The notes beneath the pieces are model-generated. The model worked only from the letters and a program-made list of their open reading frames with translations. It had not been told where the DNA came from and did not search any database. Below, piece by piece: positions 13,501 through 23,590 of a DNA stretch of 64,000 bases. Position numbers and translations under genes: made by a program. Source of the DNA: Halichondria panicea (Eukaryota; Porifera; Demospongiae; Suberitida; Halichondriidae); assembly GCF_963675165.1 (NCBI RefSeq), contig NC_087377.1:3812978-3876977 (forward strand), written 5' to 3'. How positions within the stretch are numbered: the first letter of the stretch is position 1; every line of letters starts with the position of its first letter.

Positions 13501-14752
13501 TCTAATTTTTCTTGCAACTTCTGACATGTCCCTGACTACTCGAAGTTCCTCCTGAGTCAGAAAATAGAATATAATAGTGGGTATTATGTGGAAATTTTCT
13601 TAAATATTAGCGTATATAGTGGGTAACATAAAACCTCAAGCATAGGAATGAGGTGCAAGTTCAGCAGCAAGATTGTGACAGTATAAGTATCGTTTATCTC
13701 TTCAATTGTCTCCAGCCTAGATTTTCTTTGAAGATAGCTTCGAGTAAAACCGGGGCAACACGGATGGTATTTGAGGTCAATTCCGTTGCCAATCCTTTAT
13801 CTATTACGGTGGGCAGCCTTCTCCAAAAAATCATGTGGCTATATACGCCTCGAGGCATGCATAAATATAAAACGCGCTTACATTTTGCAGAGCGGTCTCT
13901 AAAACAAATCGTTATTACCGGAAATTTATACACAAACAGATTTGTTTTTGTGGTCTAGCTCATACGAAACTACACGTATTATTACAGTCCTGTATGTCGT
14001 GAATACAGCAAAAATTAAGGACCTTAAAAAATAATTATCATGTGTACCTGAGCTGCCGCAAGCTCCTTCTTGAGTTGTACCACAACAGTGTTCTGTATTT
14101 TACTGTGTTCTTGTAACTGCTGTCGCTGAGACGCCACTTGTTGGAACGTTTGTAACTGAATACTAAGGGACTGAATTTCTTTATCCTTTGTTCTGAGAGC
14201 CGCTTTCATTTCTGCAATGGATGTGGACTCCTCATCTTCATCAGCATCATCGACACTAGAAGTAGGGGGAAGGCTAACTCTGGAGCAGTTGCTACATCGT
14301 GGTGCTTTCAACTGGCAATCTTTCTCGTGGACTTTATCTGTTAGCTCACTCATTTTTCTGTCAAATCGATGTTTCATCTGATCCTTTTCTGTTCGATTTT
14401 CTTGTTTCAAATCGGCAATTTCTGTAACCTTTTCAAGGTATTTGTCTCTAATATGTTGCAGTATTTTGGCACCATCACCTTCATCACCAGCTTGAATACC
14501 GTCGGCAGAGGGTGGAGCTTGCTCATTAGTAATTTTAATGACTTCTTGGAGGTCCTTAATTGATGCAGATATTTTGTTTAGCCTCTGAGTGAGGTCCTCC
14601 ACCTGGGCTTGAAGGTTTATGGCCTCTCTTTGAAGATATTCCGCTTCTTGGCGATGAGTTAGAGCATCTTTTTCAGCTTTTCTAGTCAGCTCCTCCAGCT
14701 CAACACGAAGTTTCTCAGCATCTGTCCTGTTGTCCTTTTGATCAACTAGCTC
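7516..14752 (-). CDS. NEMO/optineurin-like coiled-coil protein with UBAN motif and C2HC zinc finger, 10 exons (5' end open)
   Basis: Exons in reading order: 14752-14048, 13551-13450, 12514-12431, 12272-12150, 11916-11734, 10113-9745, 9090-8866, 8733-8653, 8344-8264 and 7908-7516. Every intron is phase 0 with GT-AG ends; together they encode 781 residues. Residues 1-620 are nearly continuous coiled coil. Residues 400-418 read AFQYQQDFEEERAAREQTF, matching the D-F-x2-E-R-x2-R-E core of UBAN domains (NEMO, optineurin, ABIN), which bind linear ubiquitin. The C-terminus carries C756-x2-C759-x14-H774-x3-C778, like the ubiquitin-binding finger that ends NEMO and optineurin. A CxxC pair (CSNC) sits in the first exon. 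This suggests a ubiquitin-reading scaffold in NF-kB/TBK1-type signalling or selective autophagy. The first exon begins at an acceptor and has no start codon, so an upstream exon is missing; the nearest in-phase candidate is the kinase exon at 16882-17790. Confidence 0.78.
9182..9450. mobile_element. pogo/Tigger-like MITE
   Basis: Inverted ends CAGTAGAACCTCGAT and ATCGAGGTTCTACTA flank 269 bp, next to TA dinucleotides (9180-9181 and 9451-9452). This end sequence and TA target are typical of pogo-type Tc1/mariner MITEs. It lies in an intron of the UBAN/zinc-finger gene and has no coding capacity. Confidence 0.7.
9549..9695. mobile_element. short hAT-like MITE, CAGTGTTAGAAAT ends
   Basis: Inverted termini CAGTGTTAGAAA and TTTCTAACACTG bound a 147-bp unit. 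ACATG flanks both sides (full duplication length unclear). It is intronic in the UBAN/zinc-finger gene, 50 bp beyond the donor of the UBAN exon. Confidence 0.55.
10123..10329. mobile_element. pogo-like MITE abutting the UBAN exon
   Basis: Termini CAGTTGAGCCTCGGTTATCC and its complement enclose 207 bp, with TA on both sides (10121-10122 and 10330-10331). Internally it repeats TTCGGATAA units. Its left end lies 9 bp from the minus-strand exon start at 10113, so it forms the branch-point region of that exon's acceptor. Confidence 0.75.
12563..13440. repeat. ~0.88-kb dispersed repeat with internal hairpin, copy 1
   Basis: This block is repeated at about 46628-47510 with the same internal order. 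It starts with a palindromic segment (TGGAATATATTGCACT paired with AGTGCAATATATTCCA) that includes TTATAACACGGGCAC / GTGCACGTGTTATAA. A GC-richer part with repeated CAGCCCCACCCCACT follows, then a tail ending near GGGATATAAATA. No protein is encoded. It fills most of the intron between two short exons of the UBAN/zinc-finger gene. Confidence 0.7.
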
Positions 14753-15572
14753 CTGTAAGAATGGTAATATACATGGTTTACATACACGTACAGTAATATC
14801 TAGAATGTTCTTTCACAGAAAAACCATTTGTAAATGCGATCTAACTTTTGTGCACTCTGGCAAGAATCATGATGCCATAAAAGTACTGGTATATAGGTGC
14901 GTGCAATGAGAAGTTATCAAAACTTGCAAAACCGCATAGCTTTGATGCTCGCTAAAAATTCTAGTACTCAATACACAGGGTGTCATACGGGGGGAGAAAG
15001 GAGGGATACCCCCCCCCCCTTTCAAGTACTATAGTTGTATGACTGAGTGTCCATAGCTGAGTATTTAAATAACAGTTTACCTTTTTTTAGCAACATTTTC
15101 TGGTTACTTCTCTCATTTCCCCCCTCTACTTCAAAATCCTGTACGACACCCTGATATAGTACACATGTACACCAATAAGCATACTCCTTTAACAACGAGT
15201 GGTGCATGCAAGCTGCCAGCTAGTGCTAAAGCTTCTCGCCATGTTTTGCAAAGAGACTTTACATGGTTGACAATGAACCCCCACAGTAAGGGTTTCATTT
15301 AGTGGGGGGAAGGGGGCAGGAGTGAACTTTCCCCCTCCCAAAATATTAATAATGACATCATTACATTAGTATAAATACTAATGTAATGATGCACATGTGC
15401 AATATGTAGACTCGCAAGCCGTCACTGTTGTACGGCAAACAGTAGACTGCATGGTCAACTCCAACGTTTGCCACAATAATTATTTGTGGCCATTTAAATT
15501 ACTAGACCGCATGCGGTTACCACAATAATCATTGATAGTGACGTAGCACTAGAAAACTCATCTAAGTATCAC

Positions 15573-16749
15573 CATAGCTAGATCGAAGAAGGAAAGGGAT
15601 TAGAAACATATCACATGATGCTCTATCAATTGTACGTGTGATGTCATAACATGATTTTAGAGGCTAGTTGCGCTTGTTGAGCTACTGGAAACTCGCCCAC
15701 TGTCTGAAGCATTGAGTTTTATGGGAAATTTGGGTATATTCAACACCCCTGGGGTTATGCTGAGCCATACCAAACTACCTATACAGACTCTTAGCTACTG
15801 AGTTATACAAGGAGTTTTCTCTTGGATTTCAGCTATATTGTAAGTTTTGTTCCTACATCATCACCCCTGGTTTGTGTAATAGGTTGTATTTAGTATGAGG
15901 AGAAAGCCTATATGGTGCATGTATAGAATGGGAATAGCTACTTTGTAGATTTTTCCTAGGTACTTTGGCAAACATAAGTAAAAACGGAACAGCATGTTTC
16001 CGTTCCTCTTACCTTATCCAGCGATGAGCAATAGGCACTATAGTTTTACAGTATCATGCGTTATTACCAGTAGAATGGGAATAGAACATTTACATTTTTT
16101 TTATGAAGGCTCAATCACTTGTTTTAGTATAATACAATTGTGGTTTATACATAATTATTGTGGCATTTGTTATACCCATATAAGTACTGTATTACAGTGA
16201 AGAGAGTATACTCTTGATACAGTCCATTGCTAGTAAATACTATCAGCAGTTCAAACACAGGACATGGGGAACCTAAAGAGGGAGTATGAAATGCTATAGA
16301 CAAAGATAGAAGTAGTGTCCTTTCAAGTCAAGACCAATGAGAAACAAATGTTCTGTAGAGGAGTAGATCTATAGATAGGAATTTACCAGCATGCACGTGC
16401 TAAGTAAGCATTGTTCAATGTCACAATGACGGATTGTTGTATAATTATAGTGATCATGATTGGTGTCTTCTTTTATGGTGTGTTTATTGTTTATCATAGC
16501 TCTAGAAGACTCCCAGAAGCTTTCAGGGAGTCTGGACCATCTTTCTGGCAGTCAACTTTTTCTAATACAAACTTGATAGAACTATCCGTTGCCGCTTCTT
16601 GTATAGATTGTGTTATTACCTTTGTTTGTTCTTAGAAGTTTTCATGTGAACCAGGTTAAATTATGGTGTTATTAGGTTATGGCATTTCCTATCACATGCC
16701 GCAGTTATACAATAGGATTTCTACTGCGTTTCCAATCCTTTTATCTATG
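15573..16749. mobile_element. CATAG-ended inverted-repeat element, copy a (1177 bp)
   Basis: Starts CATAGCTAGATCGAAGAAGG and ends CCAATCCTTTTATCTATG, with the 7-bp duplication GTATCAC at 15566-15572 and 16750-16756. No transposase is recognisable inside, so it looks non-autonomous. It sits between the kinase exon at 16882 and the first coiled-coil exon at 14752. Confidence 0.7.
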
Positions 16750-16881
16750 GTATCACGTGTAGTAGACTGACGTCACAAAACCACAGCCACTTAGAATCTT
16801 ATCTGATATGCTGACTATGCAACACAAGATCCTACATGAATAGCTCATAATGTGTCACGCGTACCCAACATACGAACTTAC

Positions 16882-17790
16882 CTCTTCGAGGATGGATGCA
16901 ACATCCCCTGGGGACTTTGGGTGCTTTGTACTGAGCTGATTGAGAGTCTTGTTCAGGTCAGCTGTTGAGGGTCGAAGCTTCGGCTCATCTTGCAGACAGT
17001 TGATAGCAAGTTCGTAGAGAGGGTGACTTTTCTTCATTTGTTCTTCAAGGACATACTTTCTCTCAGCAATCTCCATTTTACCAGGCTCCACTTTGCGAAA
17101 ATTGGTGACTCGAAAAATTTTTGGCCAACTTTGAATCGAGGTGTGGAGTACAAGATGTCCAAATGAGAAAATGTCCATACTTGTATTATACTGAGGATCC
17201 TTGATTTTGGTTTCTGGAGCCATGTAGGATAAATTTCCAGGGGCCATTGTTTGCTTGATAATATGCGGGTCAGTGAGAAACTTCGATACTCCCAAATCAG
17301 CAATTTTGGCTCGACAATCTTCAGTCAGGAGAATATTCGGTGCTGTCAGATCACGATGTATGAGAGGTGGAGTTTGATTGTGGAGGTACAGTAGACCGTA
17401 AGAAATGTCAAGCAAAGTAGATACCTTGATTGATATCGGGATGTTTTTACGTTTTTCAACGAATGTAGCAAGATCACTCTTCAATCGCTCCATAACAAGC
17501 ATCAGATCGCTCTTGGATTTTCCATAACACACCCCCACAAAATGTACGATATTGGGGTGGGACAACTTGCTCAAAAGGACACACTCATTGTAAAATTTCC
17601 CCTGTATACATTTTCGATCATCAGCAGATACTTCTTTGTTGGTCAGGATTCGGTGTAGCTTCTTAGCCATGCAAGGCAAGCCAGCAACACTCACTTTGAA
17701 GACAAATCCATAAGCTCCAGAGTCAAGATCATCCACATCTTTATCTCCTTCTTCAAGACCTTGAACATCTTGCAGCAAGTGCGCTTTTAG
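16882..17790 (-). CDS. TKL-type kinase cassette K1 (single exon, no own start codon)
   Basis: A 909-nt open exon encodes a complete kinase domain. It shows a glycine loop GAYGFVFKV, the ATP lysine in CMAKK, helix-C Glu in FYNECVLL, a HRDLTAPNILL catalytic loop, DLG in place of DFG, and MAPE. It resembles tyrosine-kinase-like serine/threonine kinases. All catalytic residues are present, so it should be active. It ends SILEE at a GTAAGT donor (minus strand, 16881), phase 0. There is no ATG. Compared with K3, about 25 bp containing the acceptor and the start codon are missing, leaving TTATCTCAAG directly before codon CTA (17790-17788). Either that AG is used as an acceptor from an upstream exon, or the copy is dead. 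Downstream, the phase-0 donor fits the coiled-coil exon at 14752. Confidence 0.7.
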
Positions 17791-17966
17791 CTTGAGATAA
17801 TTACAAGCCCCTCCCCTTTTTTGAGGAAGTGGATTTTGCTTAGCCTCGATCCCAAGTCCTTTGGAGCGGCCTGAGATCGAAGCTTCCTATTAGCTAGCAC
17901 AAGGTGCCACAACAAAGTGAGCCACCCCACAAATCAGCTTGAGGGCTTTTCAGATGGTATACAGAT

Positions 17967-18065
17967 CTACAATAATTTTATTCTAGGTCTTGAATTATTA
18001 TCTTGCAGCAAGTACGCTTTCAGCTCGTCCAACTTTTCAGCCGTGTTTGCAAAAAAGCTAAGATG
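17967..18065 (-). pseudogene. truncated kinase N-terminal fragment (arm 1)
   Basis: The minus strand encodes AEKLDELKAYLLQD, the first residues of the K3 kinase exon, then diverges after ten or so codons. The expected start codon is ACG instead of ATG. A second, inverted copy lies at about 23516-23590. It is a relic, not a gene. Confidence 0.65.
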
Positions 18066-18310
18066 ACAACAACCTCCCCTCTCAACAACCTTTATTTTAC
18101 TATAATAAAACCAAGACCTCCCAAAATGATTACAGTACACAAAATCAAAGGCACACATGTATAATATGTAAACACGAACAGTGTTCGATCTGCAAAAAGG
18201 TAGAGGTTATATCTACTACATGTATACAGATCTATAATTACATGATCATTATAATACTTTGTCATGGATTGGAAGTGGAATGGGTGGAGCCGTGGGTTTC
18301 TGGAGAATAA
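17985..18310. repeat. inverted duplication, arm 1
   Basis: This ~325-bp stretch is found again in reverse orientation at 21838-21996 plus 23322-23600. The second arm is split by the element at 21997-23314 and its duplicated target site. Here the uninterrupted target reads TTTTTGCAGATCGAACACTG on the minus strand. The arms enclose kinase cassettes K2 and K3. Confidence 0.75.
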
Positions 18311-18864
18311 GAATTAAAAAATTGTATAATTATGTCGTGCAAATGTATAATGTATATATAATTATATATATACCGTATATGCTTGATCAGGCCGCGGCTA
18401 CTAAATGTTTCATTTTGCTGGAAGAGGAGGCTACAATTCAAGAGGGGCCACTGTTCAAGAGCGGCGTTTATTAGCTCCAGATAATTTAGTTTGTCATCAA
18501 AAGTTGTTTTCACCTGCATAAACTTGAACTCTGCCATGAGAAAGTCTTTGTGAAGCACTAACAAGCTGCTACTCATAGCTACGTACATGTAGCTAGCTGC
18601 TAGTAATAATTTTTTTGGCTGCCACGTGTAGAAATGCTAGAGTCAAAGTTCACTGAGGCTACTATTTGAGAGCGGCTACTAAATGTTTCATTTTGCTAGC
18701 AAGGGAGGCTACTATTTGAGTGCGGCCTTTATACAAGAGCGGCCTCTGATCGAGCATATACGGTATACATAGCTATATACGAACTCTTCACAATAAACAC
18801 AAAATTCTGTCGAAGTCTGATATGCTATAGTAGATCAATTTTAAAATTGTAACTACAAACTCAC

Positions 18865-19773
18865 TGAGTTCCTTTGCATTTCAATAGTATCCACGAATGG
18901 CTTCGGGAACTGCTTTGCAAACTGAATCAGAGTTGAGTTGAGCTCTTGAGATAATGGTCGTCTTTGAGGCTCGTCTTGAAGACAACGGCAGATTAGTTGT
19001 CTCATTAGATCTTCTGGAGATAGTTTGCCAATCCATTTCATTCGCTTTTGTATCTGAACTTCCTTCCGTTGAATACCAGTGGCTGTCACTAGATTCTCAT
19101 AGTGCATAAATTGTGGATACTCTTGTAGAAGAACATAAAGAATTAGTACACCAAAAGAGAAGACGTCCAAAGCATAGCCATATTTCGGATTCTCAGTCAG
19201 TGCCTCAGGGGGCATATATCCGAGTGCGCCGGGACCCCTTATCTGTTTAGAGGTAGGGTGGGCATCAATGATTTGTGAAACAGCAAGGTCAGCAATTTTA
19301 GCATGGAAGCTAGTAGTGAGGAGAGTGGTGTGAGCTGCCAGATCACAGTGAACAATACCCCGAGAATGAAGGTGTAGCATGCCTTGGGAGATGTCCAGAA
19401 GAATCGATACTTTTAACCACATTTCAATATTTTTATATTGCTCCAGGCAGATCTCGAGATTCATGTACAGACGCTCTATAACTAGTGTGAGCTCTCTCCC
19501 GTAATCTCTCTGTGGCCCATAGTGCACACCCATAAACTGGACAATGTTGGGGTGACGCATTCGACTCAGTAACACACACTCAGAATAGAACTTCTGGTAG
19601 AAAGCTCGTCTGTCTTCTTTATTCTCTATCAAGTTGACATGAGATTGCTTAGCAATGCAATTCATCCCATTCAAATGGATGTGGTAGAGAGATCCGTACG
19701 ACCCAGCGCCATGTTGCTCACCGAGCTCAGGGAGATGTGGTAGGATGTAGGGAGTCAGCTCATCAGAGCTTGT
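18865..19773 (-). CDS. TKL-type kinase cassette K2, probable pseudokinase
   Basis: A 909-nt exon runs from a CATACAG acceptor (first codon ACA, 19773) to a GTGAGT donor (18864), phase 0 at both ends. It aligns over its whole length with K1 and K3, but is much more diverged. The glycine loop is GAGSYGSLYHI and the lysine is kept in CIAKQ. The catalytic loop is HCDLAAHTTLL: the HRD arginine and the Mg-binding asparagine are both replaced. The DFG equivalent is DLA and the APE motif is PPE. By analogy with other pseudokinases it may bind nucleotide poorly or serve as an allosteric partner. It has no start codon, so it depends on an upstream exon; K3, about 570 bp upstream, has a matching phase-0 donor. 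Confidence 0.68.
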
Positions 19774-20341
19774 CTGTATGTGAAATAAGGAAACTGCACA
19801 GTCAGTATAATATATTTGAAAAGACTATAGGCATGTATAATAATTATATGTATACGTATGTATATATGATGTCCAACCAGATTGGTGTATGTGTCAGGAT
19901 AAAGGTCAAATTGACATAATCTCGGTCCCGTACGTGTTCATGAATACATGCAGTTAATTAGCTAAAACTATGTTGATTAGTGTAACTGTATGTATTTTAC
20001 AAAATAATTGCAATGGGAAAGTTGCTATAATTGGTGGGGGGAAACACCAAAAAGCGCAGAAACAAGAAATCCGGCGAGAGCATAACTCCAATTTCTAGAA
20101 TCTTTTCCTCCTTGTACAAGGATCATCATGAAATTTTGCAACCATGCACTTTCCAAACAACTATACAATTAACTTGGACCATGGGCATTTTTCTCAGATT
20201 TGCGATTGGTTTCACGAGGCACATGACCTCTCAAACCCAGGCAAATGCTGTTACTATCAGTTCAACACTCTAATATCTACTCAACCTATACCATAAAAGG
20301 TGCATGTGAGTGTCACGCGTATACCCAACATATGAACTTAC

Positions 20342-21615
20342 CTCTTCGAGGATGGATGCAACATCCCCTGGGGACTTTGGGTGCTTCGTACTGAGCTGAT
20401 TGAGAGTCTTGTTCAGGTAAGCTGTTGAGGGTCGAAGCTTCGGCTCATCTTGCAGACAGTTGATCGCAAGTTGGTAGAGAGGGTGACTCTTAGTCATTTG
20501 TTCTTCAAGGACATCTTTTCTCTCAGCAATCTCCATTTTACCAGGCTCCACTTTACGAAAATTGGTGACTCGAAACGTTTCTGGCCAACTTTGAATCGAG
20601 GTGTGGAGTACAAGATGACCAAATGAGAAAATGTCCATACTTGTATTATACTGAGGATTCTTGATTTTGGTTTCCGGAGCCATGTAGGATAAATTTCCAG
20701 GGGCCATTGTTTGCTTGATAATATGAGGGTCAGTGAGAAACTTCGATACTCCCAAATCAGCAATTTTGGCTCGACAATCTTCAGTCAGGAGAATATTCGG
20801 TGCTGTCAGATCACGATGTATAAGAGGTGGAGTTTGATTGTGGAGGTACAGTAGACCGTAAGAAATGTCGAGCAAAATGGATACCTTGATTGATATCGGG
20901 ATGTTTTTACGTTTCTCAACGAACGTAGCAAGATCACTTTTCAATCGCTCCATAACAAGCATCAGATCACTCTTGGATTTTCCATAACACACACCCACAA
21001 AATGTACGATATTGGTTTCCGGAGCCATGTAGGATAAATTTCCAGGGGCCATTGTTTGCTTGATAATATGAGGGTCAGTGAGAAACTTCGATACTCCCAA
21101 ATCAGCAATTTTGGCTCGACAATCTTCAGTCAGGAGAATATTCGGTGCTGTCAGATCACGATGTATAAGAGGTGGAGTTTGATTGTGGAGGTACAGTAGA
21201 CCGTAAGAAATGTCGAGCAAAATGGATACCTTGATTGATATCGGGATGTTTTTACGTTTCTCAACGAACTAGCAAGATCACTTTTCAATCGCTCCATAAC
21301 AAGCATCAGATCACTCTTGGATTTTCCATAACACACACCCACAAAATGTACGATATTGGGGTGGGACAACTTGCTCAAAAGGACACACTCATCGTAAAAT
21401 TTCCCCTGTATACATTTTCGATCATCAGCAGATACTTCTTTGTTGGTCAGGATTCGGTGTAGCTTCTTAGCCATGCAAGGCAAGCCAGCAACGCTTACTT
21501 TGAAGACAAATCCATATGCTCCAGAGTCAAGATCATCCACATCTTTATCTCCTTCTTCAAGACCTTGAACATCTTGCAGCAAGTGCGCTTTTAGCTCGTC
21601 CAACTTTTCAGCCAT
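20342..21615 (-). CDS. TKL-type kinase cassette K3 with internal 345-bp duplication and frameshift
   Basis: It begins MAEKLDELKAHLLQD at an ATG (21615) just after a TTTGCAG acceptor-like site. It ends SILEE at a GTAAGT donor (20341), phase 0. The kinase is nearly identical to K1 (GAYGFVFKV, CMAKK, HRDLTAPNILL, DLG, MAPE). Sequence 20671-21015 is repeated directly at 21016-21359, so the region from NIVHFVGV to SYMAPET occurs twice. The unit is 345 bp, a multiple of three, but the N-terminal copy has lost one base (GAACGTAG to GAACTAG, near 21270), which shifts the frame and truncates the protein. Without the duplication the exon encodes 310 residues. Either this allele is broken or the assembly contains an error. 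Confidence 0.7.
20671..21359. repeat. 345-bp direct tandem duplication inside K3
   Basis: Copies 20671-21015 and 21016-21359 are identical in every base I compared except for one deleted G. The junction fuses MAPET to NIVHFVGV. Such identity implies a very recent event or an assembly artefact. Confidence 0.85.
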
Positions 21616-21759
21616 GTTTCTGCAAACAATTACAAGCCCCTCCCCTTTTTGGATTATGCTTTGCCTCGATTCCAAGTCCTTTGGAGCGGCCTGGGATCGA
21701 AGCTTCCTATTAGAAGGCCAAGGAGCCACAAAAAGTGAGCCACCCCAGGCCCACAAATC

Positions 21760-21812
21760 TAGACTCGCAAGCCGTCACTGTTGCAGGCGAACAGTGACGG
21801 CTTGCGAGTCTA
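21760..21812. mobile_element. 53-bp perfect-hairpin micro-element with 8-bp target duplication
   Basis: Two 23-bp perfect complementary arms (TAGACTCGCAAGCCGTCACTGTT and its complement) surround a 7-base loop. CACAAATC is duplicated on both sides (21752-21759 and 21813-21820). The homologous K1 flank at about 17921-17945 has one CACAAATC and no hairpin. A single arm recurs at about 15408-15430. Confidence 0.8.
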
Positions 21813-21996
21813 CACAAATCAGCTTGAGGGCTTTTCAGCAAGTTGTCCCACATACGTTATTCTCCAGAAACCCACGGCTCCACCCATTCCACTTCCAATC
21901 CACGACAAGGTATAATAATATTATAATGATCATGCAATTATAGATCTGCATGTATACTTGTAGTAGATATAACCTTTACCTTTTTGCAGATTGAAC

Positions 21997-22978
21997 CATA
22001 GATTAAGGAGGGAGAGGGATTGGAAAAACGCAATAGAACCGGATGAAACCATCCGTGTTACGGTTGACGTCATGTATATGATCAGGCCTCGAAACCAGGC
22101 CACCAGGCTTGAATCGAGGCTATACCAAAGGTGGCTGGCTATGAGTAGCAAAAAGACAGAAGACAGGGCTGATGAGCAGCAAATGTGATCGTTCCTGCAT
22201 ACATGCTGTAGGGGAGAGCTTGTAGCATCAGCCAGATTGAGCAAAACTCTCCCCTGGATCTCACCTAAGACACTATAGGCTCTATAAAGACAAAATTGTA
22301 TATTATTATGCCTGTTGGCCATTTGGAAATATCAACTGTCTATTGGCCATTATTATTGTGATATTTATGACATTTTTGTGAAATATAAACTGAAATGAAG
22401 CTTGTATGGAAAAGTTACAAAAACAAAAAAAAATACGAAAAAACTTTCTTGTTCTTTTATGACTTTTTAACTTATATATAAGGATCCCATAATCTTTCTG
22501 AAGTTATTTCTTTCTTGTATTTGCCTGATGATGTTGGAATTTGGGTCTTCAAGGCATATCTGCATACACAAACGGTCGACATGTTCAACGTTTACCTACT
22601 AAATTGAGCAAGGTGTAACTTCTCACAAGAATGCATTCAGGTCATAGAAATAAGCCATTACGATGAACCTATTCCTATGCTTGGCCTATAACTAAAAATT
22701 GTGAAATTATAACCTCTTCACCTCTGCATAGAGGTACAAATAAACACATAAATTAATTAGCGTAGTTGATAGATCTACTTGAAATCAGCAACACATGTTT
22801 TTAAATCAACACCATTGTGGCTCATTACAATCACTAATGGAAACACTATATACTTTTTCTAGGTTAAAGATTATTTAAACTCTGGTTCTAGGGAGAAAAA
22901 GCATATAAAAACTCACAAAAGTGTTGTAGGGTCGTCTTGAAGCTCAAACTTGGACAAATTCACAACTAATGTGACCAA

Positions 22979-23015
<37 letters not shown>

Positions 23016-23314
23016 TTTCAGTAGTGCTGAACAAAAATGAATAAAGAACTGAGTATACTAGTAAGGAATAGAGCACACTGCCAGTCTTTGACTTCTTAAA
23101 AGTCTAGCTAAATGATGAACACTAGAGATTTATAGGCTGGGTACTTAGAAGCTGGAGAAGAGGAGTTTTAGCATGGTTTTAGTTGCTGCTGGAGGTTAAC
23201 GCCCACTGCCTATTGCACTCTGAACCGTAACACGGATGGTTTCAAGAGGCAACGTTGGAGTCATTGTCGCACGTGATCCCGTTTCCAATCTATTAACTAT
23301 GTACTCAATCTATG
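21997..23314. mobile_element. CATAG-ended inverted-repeat element, copy b (1318 bp)
   Basis: Starts CATAGATTAAGGAGGGAGAG and ends CCAATCTATTAACTATG...CAATCTATG, with duplicated ATTGAAC at 21990-21996 and 23315-23321. Contains a TTA microsatellite at about 22980-23011. No transposase seen. It splits arm 2 of the inverted duplication, so it inserted after that duplication formed. Confidence 0.78.
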
Positions 23315-23515
23315 ATTGAACACTGTTTGTGTTTACCGGTACATGTACATGCATGTGTGCCTTTGATATTGAGAGGGAGAGGATTTACTGTAATCAATTT
23401 TGTGAGGTCTCGGTTTTATTATAGTAAAATAATTGCTATTGGCCATCCATTGGTGTTCTGGTATCCATTGAATTTCCTCAAAAGAGGGGGTTGTAGTCAT
23501 CTTAGCTTGTTTGCA

Positions 23516-23590
23516 AACACGGCTGAAAAGTTGGACGAGCTGAAAGCGTACTTGCTGCAAGATGTTCAAAGCCTCGAAGAAAATTATTGT
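23516..23590 (+). pseudogene. truncated kinase N-terminal fragment (arm 2)
   Basis: Encodes AEKLDELKAYLLQDVQSLEE then stops. It is the first part of the K3-type kinase exon in the opposite orientation, with ACG in place of the start codon. It is an inverted copy of the relic at 17967-18065. Confidence 0.65.

Noticed and set aside
13641-13830. Possible seventh CATAG-family copy (CCAATCCTTTATCTATTAC at about 13793)
   Set aside because: Only a right-end-like segment is visible; no matching left end or duplication was found.
15022-15207. Minus-strand ORF as a start exon for the coiled-coil gene
   Set aside because: The sequence is a repeat (GGGTGTCATAC... with a relative at about 8055) and has no suitable phase-0 donor.
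16411-16635. Small hydrophobic plus-strand ORF
   Set aside because: Lies inside the CATAG element copy a, has no family resemblance and no splice context.
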